Source: Candidatus Woesearchaeota archaeon (GTDB lineage: Archaea > Nanobdellota > Nanobdellia > Woesearchaeales > GCA-2686295). Taken from it: DNA of 64,000 nucleotides. A program made the position numbers and the translations under genes. Location of the stretch: positions 1 through 64,000 of the forward strand of contig JABMPT010000003.1 of the NCBI GenBank assembly GCA_013202845.1, written 5' to 3'. The notes below the pieces were generated by a model. It did no database searches. It was not told the origin of the DNA and was given only the letters and a program-made list of their open reading frames with translations. This document shows, in pieces, positions 1 through 7,543 of this stretch. The stretch's first letter is position 1. Each line of letters opens with the position of its first letter.

Positions 1-44
1 GCCTTCTAAGCTGTAGATCGGGGGTTCGAATCCCTCCAGGTCCA
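1..44 (+). tRNA. tRNA-Arg (TCT), 3' part only
   Basis: The window opens inside a tRNA. Visible are the anticodon loop CTTCTAA (anticodon TCT), a 5-nt 3' anticodon strand, a 5-nt variable region, a T arm of GGGGG-TTCGAAT-CCCTC, a CAGGTCC acceptor strand and discriminator A. CCA is not encoded. The D arm and 5' acceptor lie before the window, so the anticodon call rests on the loop geometry alone. Confidence 0.85.
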
Positions 45-61
45 TGTTTTTCTTTTTAGAA

Positions 62-532
62 TCATGCAAACCCATAATCATCTGTAATCATTGGATGAGG
101 ATTCAATGTAAGAAACAAAGTTGTTGCATAAGTCTCCAGATTAGCTCTCACCCTGGTTACATGCTCATGTAAATTATTATTCCTTAATTCAGCGGATAAT
201 TTCTGTGCTTCCAAAAAACAGGTGTCTGCAATTGAAAGAAGACCTCTGTCATCATTATAAGCTGCTTTTACCAATGCAAGGTTTCCAACGCCATAAAACA
301 ATTCCATAGCAAACTTGTCATCTAAGTCATTATTATTTGCCATTTCAAATCCTATGCCAGGACTGACATCCTTCAAATCATACTTGTTATACCATGCCAA
401 GATATCTGCTAAATATGCCATGTCATTATCATTGATATCATGATCAAGCTGCAATGACCTTTGCGCTATCGCAGTTAGAAAAACCGTATCATATGATACA
501 TCACCAATCCCTGCAAAAATATCTCTATCCAT
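62..532 (-). CDS. Hypothetical soluble helical protein
   Basis: A 156-aa acidic protein with no signal peptide and no membrane segment. I do not recognise the family. The sequence looks mostly alpha-helical, with a helix-rich second half around 'LSIADTCFLEAQKLSAEL' that could form a TPR-like bundle, but no repeat is clear. It lies between two tRNA genes and is transcribed toward tRNA-Arg. A TATA box about 29 nt before the ATG suggests a leaderless mRNA, which supports this start and a real gene. Function unknown. Confidence 0.6.
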   Translation of the reverse strand: MDRDIFAGIGDVSYDTVFLTAIAQRSLQLDHDINDNDMAYLADILAWYNKYDLKDVSPGIGFEMANNNDLDDKFAMELFYGVGNLALVKAAYNDDRGLLSIADTCFLEAQKLSAELRNNNLHEHVTRVRANLETYATTLFLTLNPHPMITDDYGFA

Positions 533-556
533 GAGTGGTTAAGGAATTAGACACCA

Positions 557-566
557 GTATTTAAAG
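557..566 (-). promoter_or_regulatory. TATA box for the 62..532 gene
   Basis: On the minus strand this reads CTTTAAATAC. It is centred about 29 nt upstream of the ATG at 532, the spacing expected when transcription starts at the start codon (leaderless). Confidence 0.5.
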
Positions 567-615
567 CTTTACCAGGATAAGATTTATAAAACGCTGTGTT
601 TTCATTTCATCTATC

Positions 616-688
616 GCAGGAGTGGCCAAGCGGCTAAGGCGAGCGCCTGCAGAGCGCTAGATCGGGGGTTCGAGTCCCTCCTCCTGCT
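616..688 (+). tRNA. tRNA-Cys (GCA)
   Basis: Complete 73-nt tRNA. Acceptor GCAGGAG pairs with CTCCTGC, the D arm contains GGCTAAGG, the anticodon stem is AGCGC/GCGCT with loop CTGCAGA (anticodon GCA), and the T arm is GGGGG-TTCGAGT-CCCTC. The discriminator is T, as expected for tRNA-Cys. CCA is not encoded. It ends 7 nt before the trmI ATG, so the two may share a transcript. Confidence 0.95.
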
Positions 689-695
689 TCTAACA

Positions 696-1457
696 ATGGC
701 AAAAAAGCTTCTTATCAAGAAAGAGAGAAAAGTTGATGCAGAAGGCAGAAAAGTATTAGTTTCTAAATTCGAGAAGCATCTAGTTGACAACGATAAAGAC
801 TTTTCAAGCCAATTCGGCTTAATAAGGAAAACTGATTTCAAAAAAGATTCAATAAAGGTTGGAAAAGAAGAATTCTTTATTCTAGAGCCTTCTTTCATAG
901 ATTATTACAAGCGTCTCAAAAGATTGGCTCAGATAATAACTTTAAAAGATATCGGAGCAATAATCACCAGCACAGGCATCACAAAGGACTCTGTTGTCAT
1001 GGATGCAGGCACTGGTTCAGCAGGACTTGCATGCTTCTTGGCAAAAGTTGCTAAGAAAGTTATTAGCTATGATATCAACGCAGAACATCAGAAGACGGCA
1101 AAAAAGAACATAAGTGAACTAGGTATAAAAAACATTGAAGTCAAAAAAGGAGATATTTTTGATGAAAAGAAGATAAAAGAAAAAAACATTGATGTCTTCA
1201 TTCTCGACGTGGCAGAGCCTTGGAAAGCTGTCAATACAGCTGAAAAAGTATTAAAGAAAGGAGGTTTTTTGGTTTCTTACAATCCAAACATTAATCAGGT
1301 TGAAAGATTTGTCAAAGCATTGACAGATAATTTCTTGTTTGAAAAAGCAATTGAAGTCATTGAAAGGGAATGGACTGTAAAAGACAGGATTCTAAGACCG
1401 AGAATGAAAGACTTAGGACATACTGGCTTCTTGACATTTGCAAGAAAGCTTAAATAA
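696..1457 (+). CDS. trmI: tRNA (adenine-N1)-methyltransferase TrmI
   Basis: 253-aa SAM-dependent methyltransferase of the TrmI/GCD14 family, which makes m1A (m1A57/58 in archaea) in the tRNA T loop. An N-terminal beta-rich part (residues 1-85) precedes the Rossmann fold. Motif I is 'VMDAGTGSAGLACFLA' near residues 101-116, and the acidic 'SYDIN' strand end follows. The C-terminal 'RPRMKDLGHTGFLTFARK' is the family hallmark. Length is typical for archaeal TrmI. It starts 7 nt after tRNA-Cys, a fitting neighbour for a tRNA modification enzyme. Proteins of this family act as tetramers. Confidence 0.92.
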   Translation: MAKKLLIKKERKVDAEGRKVLVSKFEKHLVDNDKDFSSQFGLIRKTDFKKDSIKVGKEEFFILEPSFIDYYKRLKRLAQIITLKDIGAIITSTGITKDSVVMDAGTGSAGLACFLAKVAKKVISYDINAEHQKTAKKNISELGIKNIEVKKGDIFDEKKIKEKNIDVFILDVAEPWKAVNTAEKVLKKGGFLVSYNPNINQVERFVKALTDNFLFEKAIEVIEREWTVKDRILRPRMKDLGHTGFLTFARKLK

Positions 1458-1508
1458 AACAAAACCTTTTAAAATAAAAAACTTGTTCTAAGCTCAGAGG
1501 TAAATAAA

Positions 1509-1736
1509 ATGTTAGCATATGTATTAGTTGCTTTGTTAGAGTGCGATGAACAACAAGTGCTGGATTCACTGCTATCCTTCAAACAGATTAAGGAAGCACA
1601 CATCCTATTTGGAGAATGGGATATCCTGGCAAAGATAGAAGCAAAGACTCCTGAAGAAGCAGGAACCTTTGTTATGGAGAAGATTAGATCCATGCCAGAT
1701 GTAAAGATTACCAGCACATTGATAGTTGCTCGTTAA
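1509..1736 (+). CDS. Stand-alone Lrp/AsnC effector (RAM) domain protein
   Basis: 75-aa protein matching only the C-terminal ligand-binding alpha-beta domain of Lrp/AsnC regulators. It opens with 'MLAYVLVALLECDEQQVLDS' and contains the 'GEWDILAKIEAKTPEEA' segment where these domains carry a G-x-x-D-hydrophobic pattern. No helix-turn-helix precedes it, so it should not bind DNA alone. Stand-alone RAM domains oligomerise and can bind amino acids or modulate full-length Lrp proteins. A TATA-like CCTTTTAAAATAAA lies about 35 nt upstream. The ligand is unknown. Confidence 0.85.
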   Translation: MLAYVLVALLECDEQQVLDSLLSFKQIKEAHILFGEWDILAKIEAKTPEEAGTFVMEKIRSMPDVKITSTLIVAR

Positions 1737-2291
1737 TCAATAAAGCCACTTGATACTGCAGCCCATAGAGGGTTGCTCTTCAAGGCTAATATTTTCTTTT
1801 TCTAAGAATTCTCCTATAGCTTCATGAAGTTCATGCCTAGTCGGAGTTTCATCACCATGAGTATCATCTATCCTGCTATGAAACACTAGCTTGAAGTCTT
1901 CATCGAACAAGAAGGGGTCAGGTGTGCATACAGCACCATAAGCTTTTGCAACTTCTTGGCTTTCGTCTCTCGAGTAGATAAAATTGATATTCTCTTTTTC
2001 AACTATTCGCCGCATATTCTCAAAACTGTCTTCTGGATAATTCTTATCTTCGTTTGGGTTTATTCCAACAACAACAAGTCCTTTGTCTTTGTAATCTGTA
2101 GTTATCCTTTTTAACTCAGATATCTTTGGAATGACATATGGACAATGATTGCACATAAAGACAACGAGCAATGCTCTTGCACCTTTGAAATCCTGCAAAG
2201 AGTATGTTTTTCCGTCCGTTGCTGACAAAGAAAATTCTGGAGCAGAATCTCCAGTTTTTAGAGCTTCATAGTTTGATCCTATTAAAACCAT
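1737..2291 (-). CDS. Thioredoxin-fold (AhpC/TSA-like) protein
   Basis: 184-aa cytosolic thioredoxin-fold protein. The N-terminal 'LKTGDSAPEFSLSATDGKTY' is typical of the AhpC/TSA-redoxin superfamily. The redox motif is C-x-x-C in 'FMCNHCPYVIPK', followed by 'VVGINPNEDKNYPEDS', a pattern shared with a common family of CxxC thioredoxin-like proteins with a cis-Pro-type 'TPDPFLFD' loop. The ORF track extends 88 codons further upstream over the neighbouring gene. The ATG at 2291 is preferred because GAGGTGG lies just before it. The substrate cannot be read from sequence. Confidence 0.85.
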   Translation of the reverse strand: MVLIGSNYEALKTGDSAPEFSLSATDGKTYSLQDFKGARALLVVFMCNHCPYVIPKISELKRITTDYKDKGLVVVGINPNEDKNYPEDSFENMRRIVEKENINFIYSRDESQEVAKAYGAVCTPDPFLFDEDFKLVFHSRIDDTHGDETPTRHELHEAIGEFLEKENISLEEQPSMGCSIKWLY

Positions 2292-2354
2292 TGAAAACCA
2301 CCTCAATATCCAGAATTGATAAACCTTTAAAAATCTTAAGGTGTTAATATAAAC

Positions 2355-2915
2355 ATGAAAGACCATATAAGAGTCATCGGCATTGATGATGGTCCTTTTG
2401 TGAAAGGAAAAAAAGAAAAAGTTCTTGTTGTGGGTACTATTTTCAGAGGCGGTGATTTCATGGATGGACTTGTCTCTTGCCATGTTAAACAGGACGGTGA
2501 TGACGCAACTGACAAGATAATCGATATAATAAATAAATGCAAGTTCAAACCTCAACTACAGATAATTTTCACTGATGGAGTTGCTGTCGGTGGTTTTAAT
2601 ATCCTTGACATAAGGAAGCTTTCTGAAAAAACAGGTTTGCCTGTTATAAATATCATAAGGGATTATCCAGATTATGAAAAATTCTTTGAGGCAATGGAGA
2701 AAGCAGGCAAGACCAACCATAAAAAAATAATTGATAATTTGGAGAAACCTGTAAAGATAAAGGATGTCTATGTACAATTTGTCAATATTCCGCTAGAAGA
2801 TGTTAAAGAGGTTCTCAGAATTACTTGTACCCGTTCATACGTTCCTGAAGCATTGAGAATCGCCCATCTAATAGCTTCTGGTGTTGTTGACGGAGAGAGC
2901 AGGGGACGAGCTTGA
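2355..2915 (+). CDS. DUF99 family protein (endonuclease V-like fold)
   Basis: 186-aa archaeal DUF99 protein. The start 'IRVIGIDDGPF' and the later 'IIFTDGVAVGGFNILDI' and 'GLPVINIIRDYPD' are family signatures. DUF99 is related to endonuclease V, with acidic residues in the IDDGPF and FTDGV strands matching the nuclease metal site, but the substrate is unproven. It diverges from the thioredoxin gene. A CCTTTAAAAA TATA element at about 2322-2331 lies some 28 nt before the ATG. It abuts the convergent membrane protein gene with no spacer. Confidence 0.85.
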   Translation: MKDHIRVIGIDDGPFVKGKKEKVLVVGTIFRGGDFMDGLVSCHVKQDGDDATDKIIDIINKCKFKPQLQIIFTDGVAVGGFNILDIRKLSEKTGLPVINIIRDYPDYEKFFEAMEKAGKTNHKKIIDNLEKPVKIKDVYVQFVNIPLEDVKEVLRITCTRSYVPEALRIAHLIASGVVDGESRGRA

Positions 2916-3536
2916 TTATTTTCTCATTCTGTTTAGAGCCAATTGTGGCACCATGAATATGATTGACAATATCAAAGAATTAAATATCATTCTGAGGAAA
3001 AATGATTTGAAAAAACTTTCCGAAAATAAAGATATCAATAAAGAAGTTGATGAAAAGGAATAATTTCCTTGTGAAAAAAACAATTTATGAAATCCATCAA
3101 AAGTCACAGAGAAATTAAAAGAGGCAAGTAACAAGAGAATTATAACTGTGAAAGAAGATAACCCTCCTAAAAACAGTATCTTCGGAAGGTTTTCTTTAAA
3201 GTTTTTCTTGTTAATAAAGAATAATGTTGTTAGAGAAACTATGAATAAAAATAGAGTAAAATAGAATAAAAAGAAGAATTTATCCAGCAAAATTTTTACA
3301 TCCTCTAGATGAGACTTTTCGTTTTCAGAAAAATACTCTAAGTCCTCTTCTCCTCTGAAAAAATTAAGAAGGTTAACCAATACTTCTTCCTTGTTTTCAA
3401 TCTGAACATTGTTCCTCGCAAACTGTGAATGATAATAAGACTCATTGAAAAGAGTCAATCTTAAAGGAAATATTATAATTACAAACAATAAGCATGTTAT
3501 TGCCAAAGCAAAGATTAGCTTTTCTTGTTTTTTCAT
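2916..3536 (-). CDS. DUF1461-type integral membrane protein
   Basis: 206-aa membrane protein matching the DUF1461/TIGR01906 pattern. It has TM1 near residues 8-28, then an extracytoplasmic loop with 'FNESYYHSQFARNNV' and 'YFSENEKSHLEDV', then three more helices, and a C-terminal 'FFSQGNYSFSSTSLLISLF' loop. The function of this widespread family is unknown. Its stop codon touches that of DUF99. The start codon sits at the edge of a TTCGAAACCTCTTCGGAA element shared with another locus in this window. Confidence 0.8.
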   Translation of the reverse strand: MKKQEKLIFALAITCLLFVIIIFPLRLTLFNESYYHSQFARNNVQIENKEEVLVNLLNFFRGEEDLEYFSENEKSHLEDVKILLDKFFFLFYFTLFLFIVSLTTLFFINKKNFKENLPKILFLGGLSSFTVIILLLLASFNFSVTFDGFHKLFFSQGNYSFSSTSLLISLFSESFFKSFFLRMIFNSLILSIIFMVPQLALNRMRK

Positions 3537-3553
3537 TCGAAACCTCTTCGGAA
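3536..3553. promoter_or_regulatory. TTCGAAA-TTCGG element, copy A
   Basis: TTCGAAACCTCTTCGGAA lies in the divergent gap between the DUF1461 and lamin-tail protein genes. It is nearly identical to the element at 21965 upstream of the PLD lipoprotein, and resembles the site at 41193. Possible operator. The role is inferred from recurrence only. Confidence 0.35.
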
Positions 3554-3642
3554 GCTACAAAATCTTTCCGAAAAATCCTGGAAAACTCTTATTAAAGACA
3601 TCTTCTACTAAAAAAATGTTTTGATTTAAAGGGTGATGAGAA

Positions 3643-4890
3643 ATGAATAAAAAACTGTTATTGCTTACTTTGATATTATTCTGCCAACCAGTATTTGCAG
3701 AAGTAATGATTTGGGAAGTACTGTATAACCCAATCAACAGTGAAAACGGTGGAGAAGCTGTTCTTCTCTACAACAATGATTCTGAAGCAGTTGATGTTTC
3801 TGGATGGTTTTTGGCTACGGAATCTTCATCAATTGACGCTACTCTACCCCCTAACTCCATCATCTCGTCAGGAGGATACTTGTTGATAGCTGATAACGGA
3901 TTTAGTCTAGACAAGGACTATACCTCCTGGCCTGATGCTCACTATGAAGAAGCCATAACTTTGGCGAATACAGATGCAGGTGTTGCTTTAGTAGGCGGAA
4001 ACACAACTATCGATGCAGTTGGTTGGGGAAATATCTTAAACATTGATGAAGGATTATATGAAGGAACTCCACACACAAGTGTAAATGAAGGACAGAGCTT
4101 GAGAAGAATACATGATAGCAATGATAATTCCATGGATTTTGTTGGAGGTTCACCAATTTTCTATAATCCTGATCCAGACCCTTTAGAATTGATAATTGAT
4201 GTCGAAGTTAATATCACAAATAATAACCCTGAAGTGTTAAGCATTGAAATATTAAGTGACGATAACTCTTCAAAACCAGGAGTACAGATAGAACCTGTCG
4301 CTGGAAGTGAAAAAAAGTTTGAGGTATTAGTTGAGGCTTATGACAAAGACAACAGCAGCGAGTTAGAAAGTGCAAAAGCTGTTATTGGCTCAAATGAATT
4401 CAACTTAGTGAAAATTAGCAGCAATGAAACGCATGCTTTTTTCAGAGGCAATGTTTCAATGGAATACTATGAGGAAGCCAGAAACTATACTTTGCAAGCA
4501 GTTATCACAAGTAATGGACAAGAGTTTTCAAAAAGTACGGAATTCGAATACAACTCTGTTGAAGCCATAAGTGCAGAGACGAATCTTGGATTCAAGTTAG
4601 CTGCGGGCAATAGCTCTGTGCAAACACTCACTGTGAGAAATCTTGGAAACAAAGATATTTCATTGAAAGTCAAAGGGACAAATCTTGTCAATGGTGATAA
4701 AAGTATAACTATTGACAGTATTGAATATTCAACTGACAACTTTGAAACAAGTAAAACATTGACAGCTGTATATCAACAAGTGACCACCTTAACAAGAGGA
4801 GAAAACCTAGAAATTGATTTTAAAGTGACCACAAACGACGACCAGAAGTCAGGAAGTTACAAAGGCCAGATAAGGATATCTGGCAAATAA
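3643..4890 (+). CDS. Secreted lamin-tail-domain (LTD) protein
   Basis: 415-aa exported protein. A Sec signal peptide (residues 1-19, ending 'PVFA-EV') is followed by a lamin-tail immunoglobulin-fold domain at about 20-170. The signatures are 'VMIWEVLYNPINSENGGEAV', 'VDVSGWFLAT' and 'VALVGGNTTIDAVGWGN'. The rest (about 180-415) is beta-rich and resembles CARDB-like or NEW3-type domains, with many NxS/T sequons. LTDs in secreted prokaryotic proteins are often linked to nucleases or adhesion, but no catalytic domain is visible. The ATG follows a GGGTGATGAG Shine-Dalgarno region, and TATA-like GATTTAAAG lies about 20 nt upstream. Confidence 0.8.
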   Translation: MNKKLLLLTLILFCQPVFAEVMIWEVLYNPINSENGGEAVLLYNNDSEAVDVSGWFLATESSSIDATLPPNSIISSGGYLLIADNGFSLDKDYTSWPDAHYEEAITLANTDAGVALVGGNTTIDAVGWGNILNIDEGLYEGTPHTSVNEGQSLRRIHDSNDNSMDFVGGSPIFYNPDPDPLELIIDVEVNITNNNPEVLSIEILSDDNSSKPGVQIEPVAGSEKKFEVLVEAYDKDNSSELESAKAVIGSNEFNLVKISSNETHAFFRGNVSMEYYEEARNYTLQAVITSNGQEFSKSTEFEYNSVEAISAETNLGFKLAAGNSSVQTLTVRNLGNKDISLKVKGTNLVNGDKSITIDSIEYSTDNFETSKTLTAVYQQVTTLTRGENLEIDFKVTTNDDQKSGSYKGQIRISGK

Positions 4891-4909
4891 TTTTTTTATT
4901 TTTTACAAA
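4889..4909 (+). terminator. T-rich terminator between convergent genes
   Basis: AATTTTTTTATTTTTTAC directly after the lamin-tail gene stop, in the 12-bp gap to the convergent gene. Archaeal termination typically needs such T tracts. No hairpin is seen. Confidence 0.5.
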
Positions 4910-5655
4910 ACATCAACAACAACAGGATAATCTTTGTATCCTTCTTTTGGAGAAATTCTTAATGTGCTAAAGCGATCTACTAACTCGTAACTAGACCAAG
5001 CACAATCAGAGTTTGCATTTTTCTCAATCTCGGGTAGATATTTCATTGGTGTCAAAGAATGACCTGCATGTCTAGTATCCACTAAATCCAAAAAAGGATT
5101 ATCACCAGTAGCATATTTCATTGAAAGAGTTAAACCAATAAAAGTTATAAAATCTTCTTTATCTAAAAGATTTCCTATTCCTAAAAAGAAATAATTTCTT
5201 TTTGGACTTGACTTTAGTATAACTCCTTGTTCTAGCTCAACTACTTCTCGTATGTTTGTTTTAATTAGATTCAATAATTCATCTTCCTCCATAAATGCAA
5301 AGGTTTCATGAGTATCAAAGTCAATCATAGGAATATTCGCAAAGGCTGTAGAAGTACATTTTGTATCTGAATCATATTCTGCTTTTGAAATAAAACCAAC
5401 CAATCTATTTGACTGAGTTTTTTGAACATCTTCAATAAAAGAAATATCATCTAATGAAAGACCATTTGAGACATCTACTGGCCAATACATATCAATCTCA
5501 TCCCTTGGTTTCAGATTATCATAGTTTACAAACATTAATGTCTTTAAAGAAATGTTAACTGGGTTAAACTTAGCATTCATTAACCTCCATTCAAACTTTG
5601 GAAGTTCTACTATTAATTCAGGAAAAGTTTTACCTACTAAATAATCCAAGCGCAT
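4903..5655 (-). CDS. Primase/PrimPol-like protein (tentative)
   Basis: 250-aa soluble protein from the ATG at 5655. The ORF track starts 14 codons earlier at a GTG. I prefer the ATG because a minus-strand TATA element (CTTATATAC, about 5677-5686) lies 25-30 nt upstream, consistent with leaderless transcription. The centre has 'NIPMIDFDTHETF', which could be the acidic metal-binding strand of an archaeo-eukaryotic primase fold. Near the C terminus 'DTRHAGHSL' precedes 'FSTLRISPKEGYKDYPVVV', resembling a D-x-R-x-x-G-H-x-L ... LR-x-S pattern in uncharacterised PrimPol-like proteins. The match comes from memory only, so function is uncertain. Confidence 0.45.
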   Translation of the reverse strand: MRLDYLVGKTFPELIVELPKFEWRLMNAKFNPVNISLKTLMFVNYDNLKPRDEIDMYWPVDVSNGLSLDDISFIEDVQKTQSNRLVGFISKAEYDSDTKCTSTAFANIPMIDFDTHETFAFMEEDELLNLIKTNIREVVELEQGVILKSSPKRNYFFLGIGNLLDKEDFITFIGLTLSMKYATGDNPFLDLVDTRHAGHSLTPMKYLPEIEKNANSDCAWSSYELVDRFSTLRISPKEGYKDYPVVVDVL

Positions 5656-5706
5656 TTTAAAAAAGAAATCAAAATAAGTATATAAGTCTATAGTCACAAA
5701 CGCTTT

Positions 5707-7470
5707 TTACACATAATACAACTTGCCCTTAGATTTTTGCTCTCTGTCCAACTGAGAGCCAACTTTGTTTGCTCTTGGTCGATTATTCTCTTCATCCCTT
5801 CTGAATGTTAATTGTAAATCATCTAGGAAGGTGTTCATGCCTTCTTCCATTTCAAAGGGACCATTGACAACTCCATTCACTGCAGGTTCACCATCAAAAA
5901 CAATCAAGTTGTCAGAAAGATAATCAACAAACAATAAGTCATGGTCAACTATCAAAGCAGATTTTCCAGTGTGTTCCATTATATCTTTGATAACTTTAGA
6001 TATCTCAAGTCTTTGCTCAACATCCAGATAAGCAGAAGGTTCGTCCATCAATATAATGTTAGAATCCTCTGCCAAGCATTTGGCAATCATGACTCTCTGC
6101 AACTCTCCCCCACTCAGCTCATTCAATTTTCGAGTCATAAAATCCTTAAGGTTTAAAGGATTAATAATCATACTGCCAAATTTTTCATTAGCTCTTTTCA
6201 AGGTGACTGCGACTAGTTCATCATTGACTTCCAAGTACTGTGGTTTGTAAGCCACCTTTAACTCCTTAATTTTATCCTTTGTTTTGATTTCTCCTGCTAG
6301 AATTCTTACAAAAGTTGTTTTTCCAATGCCATTTTCTCCTAATATTCCAACTGTCTCGCTTTTGTATAGTGTGCCTTTATTGATTTTCAGATTAAAGATT
6401 CCCTGTTTGTGTTTTAGTGCTTGCCAATCAGTCATCTTGAAATTAGATTTTTTTTTGATAGGAGCTTTTTTCATGAATTTTATCTTATTACCTCTAAATC
6501 TAACATTTTCTTCTTTCAGATATCCAGAAAGATAGACATTGATACCTGCTTTAGTAGTTTTTATCATGGAAACAACTCCGAAAGCCCCTTCTTTACCATA
6601 CATCAAATGAACGAAGTCAGTCATATAATCCAATATTATCAAGTCGTGTTCTATAACCATGACAGCAGTGTTTTCATCTGCTAATTCCCTGATGAATTTT
6701 GAAATCTTCAATCTCTGCTTTATATCAAGGTATGATGTTGGCTCATCAAAGAAATAGACATTCGCTTTCTTCAAGACTGTTGCTGCTATTGCAACTCTCT
6801 GCAACTCACCACCAGAAATATCTTTTATATTGTGGTCCAGTATTTTTTTCAGTTCAAGCTTTTCAGCAATTTCATCAATCATTCCTTTCTCATCTATTTT
6901 CTGCAATAATTCCTTGACAGTTCCTGAGAACTGCTTAGGTATCATATCAACCTGTTGCGGTTTGTAAGCAATTTTTATCTCTCCTTTTTTTCTTTTTTCA
7001 AAGAATGCTTGTGCCTCTGTGCCTTTGAAATAATCTATGAGCTCTTCATGAGATGCTTCATAATTTTCCTCTTCAATTTTTCCAAGGTTTGGCTTTAGAA
7101 CATCAGCCAGAACCTTTATTGCGGTTGTTTTTCCTATTCCGTTCATTCCAATAATTCCAACAACTTTCCCAAACAAGGGTGTTGGCAGGTTAAACAGAGC
7201 AAATCCATTCTTTCCATAGCGATGAATAGGATCTTTATCAAGCTCTTCCGGCAGATTGACCATTTCCAAAGCATGAAATGGACATTTATTTGCTGCAATC
7301 CTATCACCGTCTGTAATAATCTCTTCATTGACCATGACTTTTCCATCAGAACTCTTGACAATAGCGTCTTTTCCAGCACGATTAGTAGGGCTAACTCTAA
7401 TGCAAAGATAGCCTCCACAACCTTCTGGGTTGCATTTCTCTTTCTTAACTATCATTATTCGCTTTGTCAT
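5707..7470 (-). CDS. abce1: ABCE1/Rli1 ribosome-recycling ATPase with degenerate Fe-S domain
   Basis: 587 aa, normal length for archaeal ABCE1, which splits 70S ribosomes after termination. Both ABC cassettes are intact. NBD1 has Walker A 'GMNGIGKTT' (108-116), signature 'ISGGELQRVA' and Walker B 'YFFDEPTSYLD'. NBD2 has 'GENGIGKTT', 'LSGGELQRV' and 'ILMDEPSAYLD'. The N-terminal ferredoxin-like domain is odd. Only Cys13, 18, 23 and 63 remain of the usual eight. The first cluster motif ends 'CIRVSP' where CxxxCP is expected, and the second reads 'TDGDRIAANKCPF' in place of CxxCxxCxxxCPF. A TTTATATATA box upstream implies a leaderless message. Confidence 0.95.
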   Translation of the reverse strand: MTKRIMIVKKEKCNPEGCGGYLCIRVSPTNRAGKDAIVKSSDGKVMVNEEIITDGDRIAANKCPFHALEMVNLPEELDKDPIHRYGKNGFALFNLPTPLFGKVVGIIGMNGIGKTTAIKVLADVLKPNLGKIEEENYEASHEELIDYFKGTEAQAFFEKRKKGEIKIAYKPQQVDMIPKQFSGTVKELLQKIDEKGMIDEIAEKLELKKILDHNIKDISGGELQRVAIAATVLKKANVYFFDEPTSYLDIKQRLKISKFIRELADENTAVMVIEHDLIILDYMTDFVHLMYGKEGAFGVVSMIKTTKAGINVYLSGYLKEENVRFRGNKIKFMKKAPIKKKSNFKMTDWQALKHKQGIFNLKINKGTLYKSETVGILGENGIGKTTFVRILAGEIKTKDKIKELKVAYKPQYLEVNDELVAVTLKRANEKFGSMIINPLNLKDFMTRKLNELSGGELQRVMIAKCLAEDSNIILMDEPSAYLDVEQRLEISKVIKDIMEHTGKSALIVDHDLLFVDYLSDNLIVFDGEPAVNGVVNGPFEMEEGMNTFLDDLQLTFRRDEENNRPRANKVGSQLDREQKSKGKLYYV

Positions 7471-7543
7471 GGTTTATGTTAGAAATGTAATATATATAAA
7501 GCTATCCACTAACTTTAAATATCCTTTACTCTTTTTCTAAAAC

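Noticed and set aside
611-898. ORF track entry 95 aa on minus strand over tRNA-Cys and trmI
   Set aside because: Covers a complete tRNA gene and the start of a well-supported methyltransferase; antisense shadow.
2336-2548. Minus-strand ORF opposite DUF99, and the N-terminal extension of the thioredoxin ORF
   Set aside because: Composition is that of an antisense frame, and GAGGTGG fixes the thioredoxin start at 2291.
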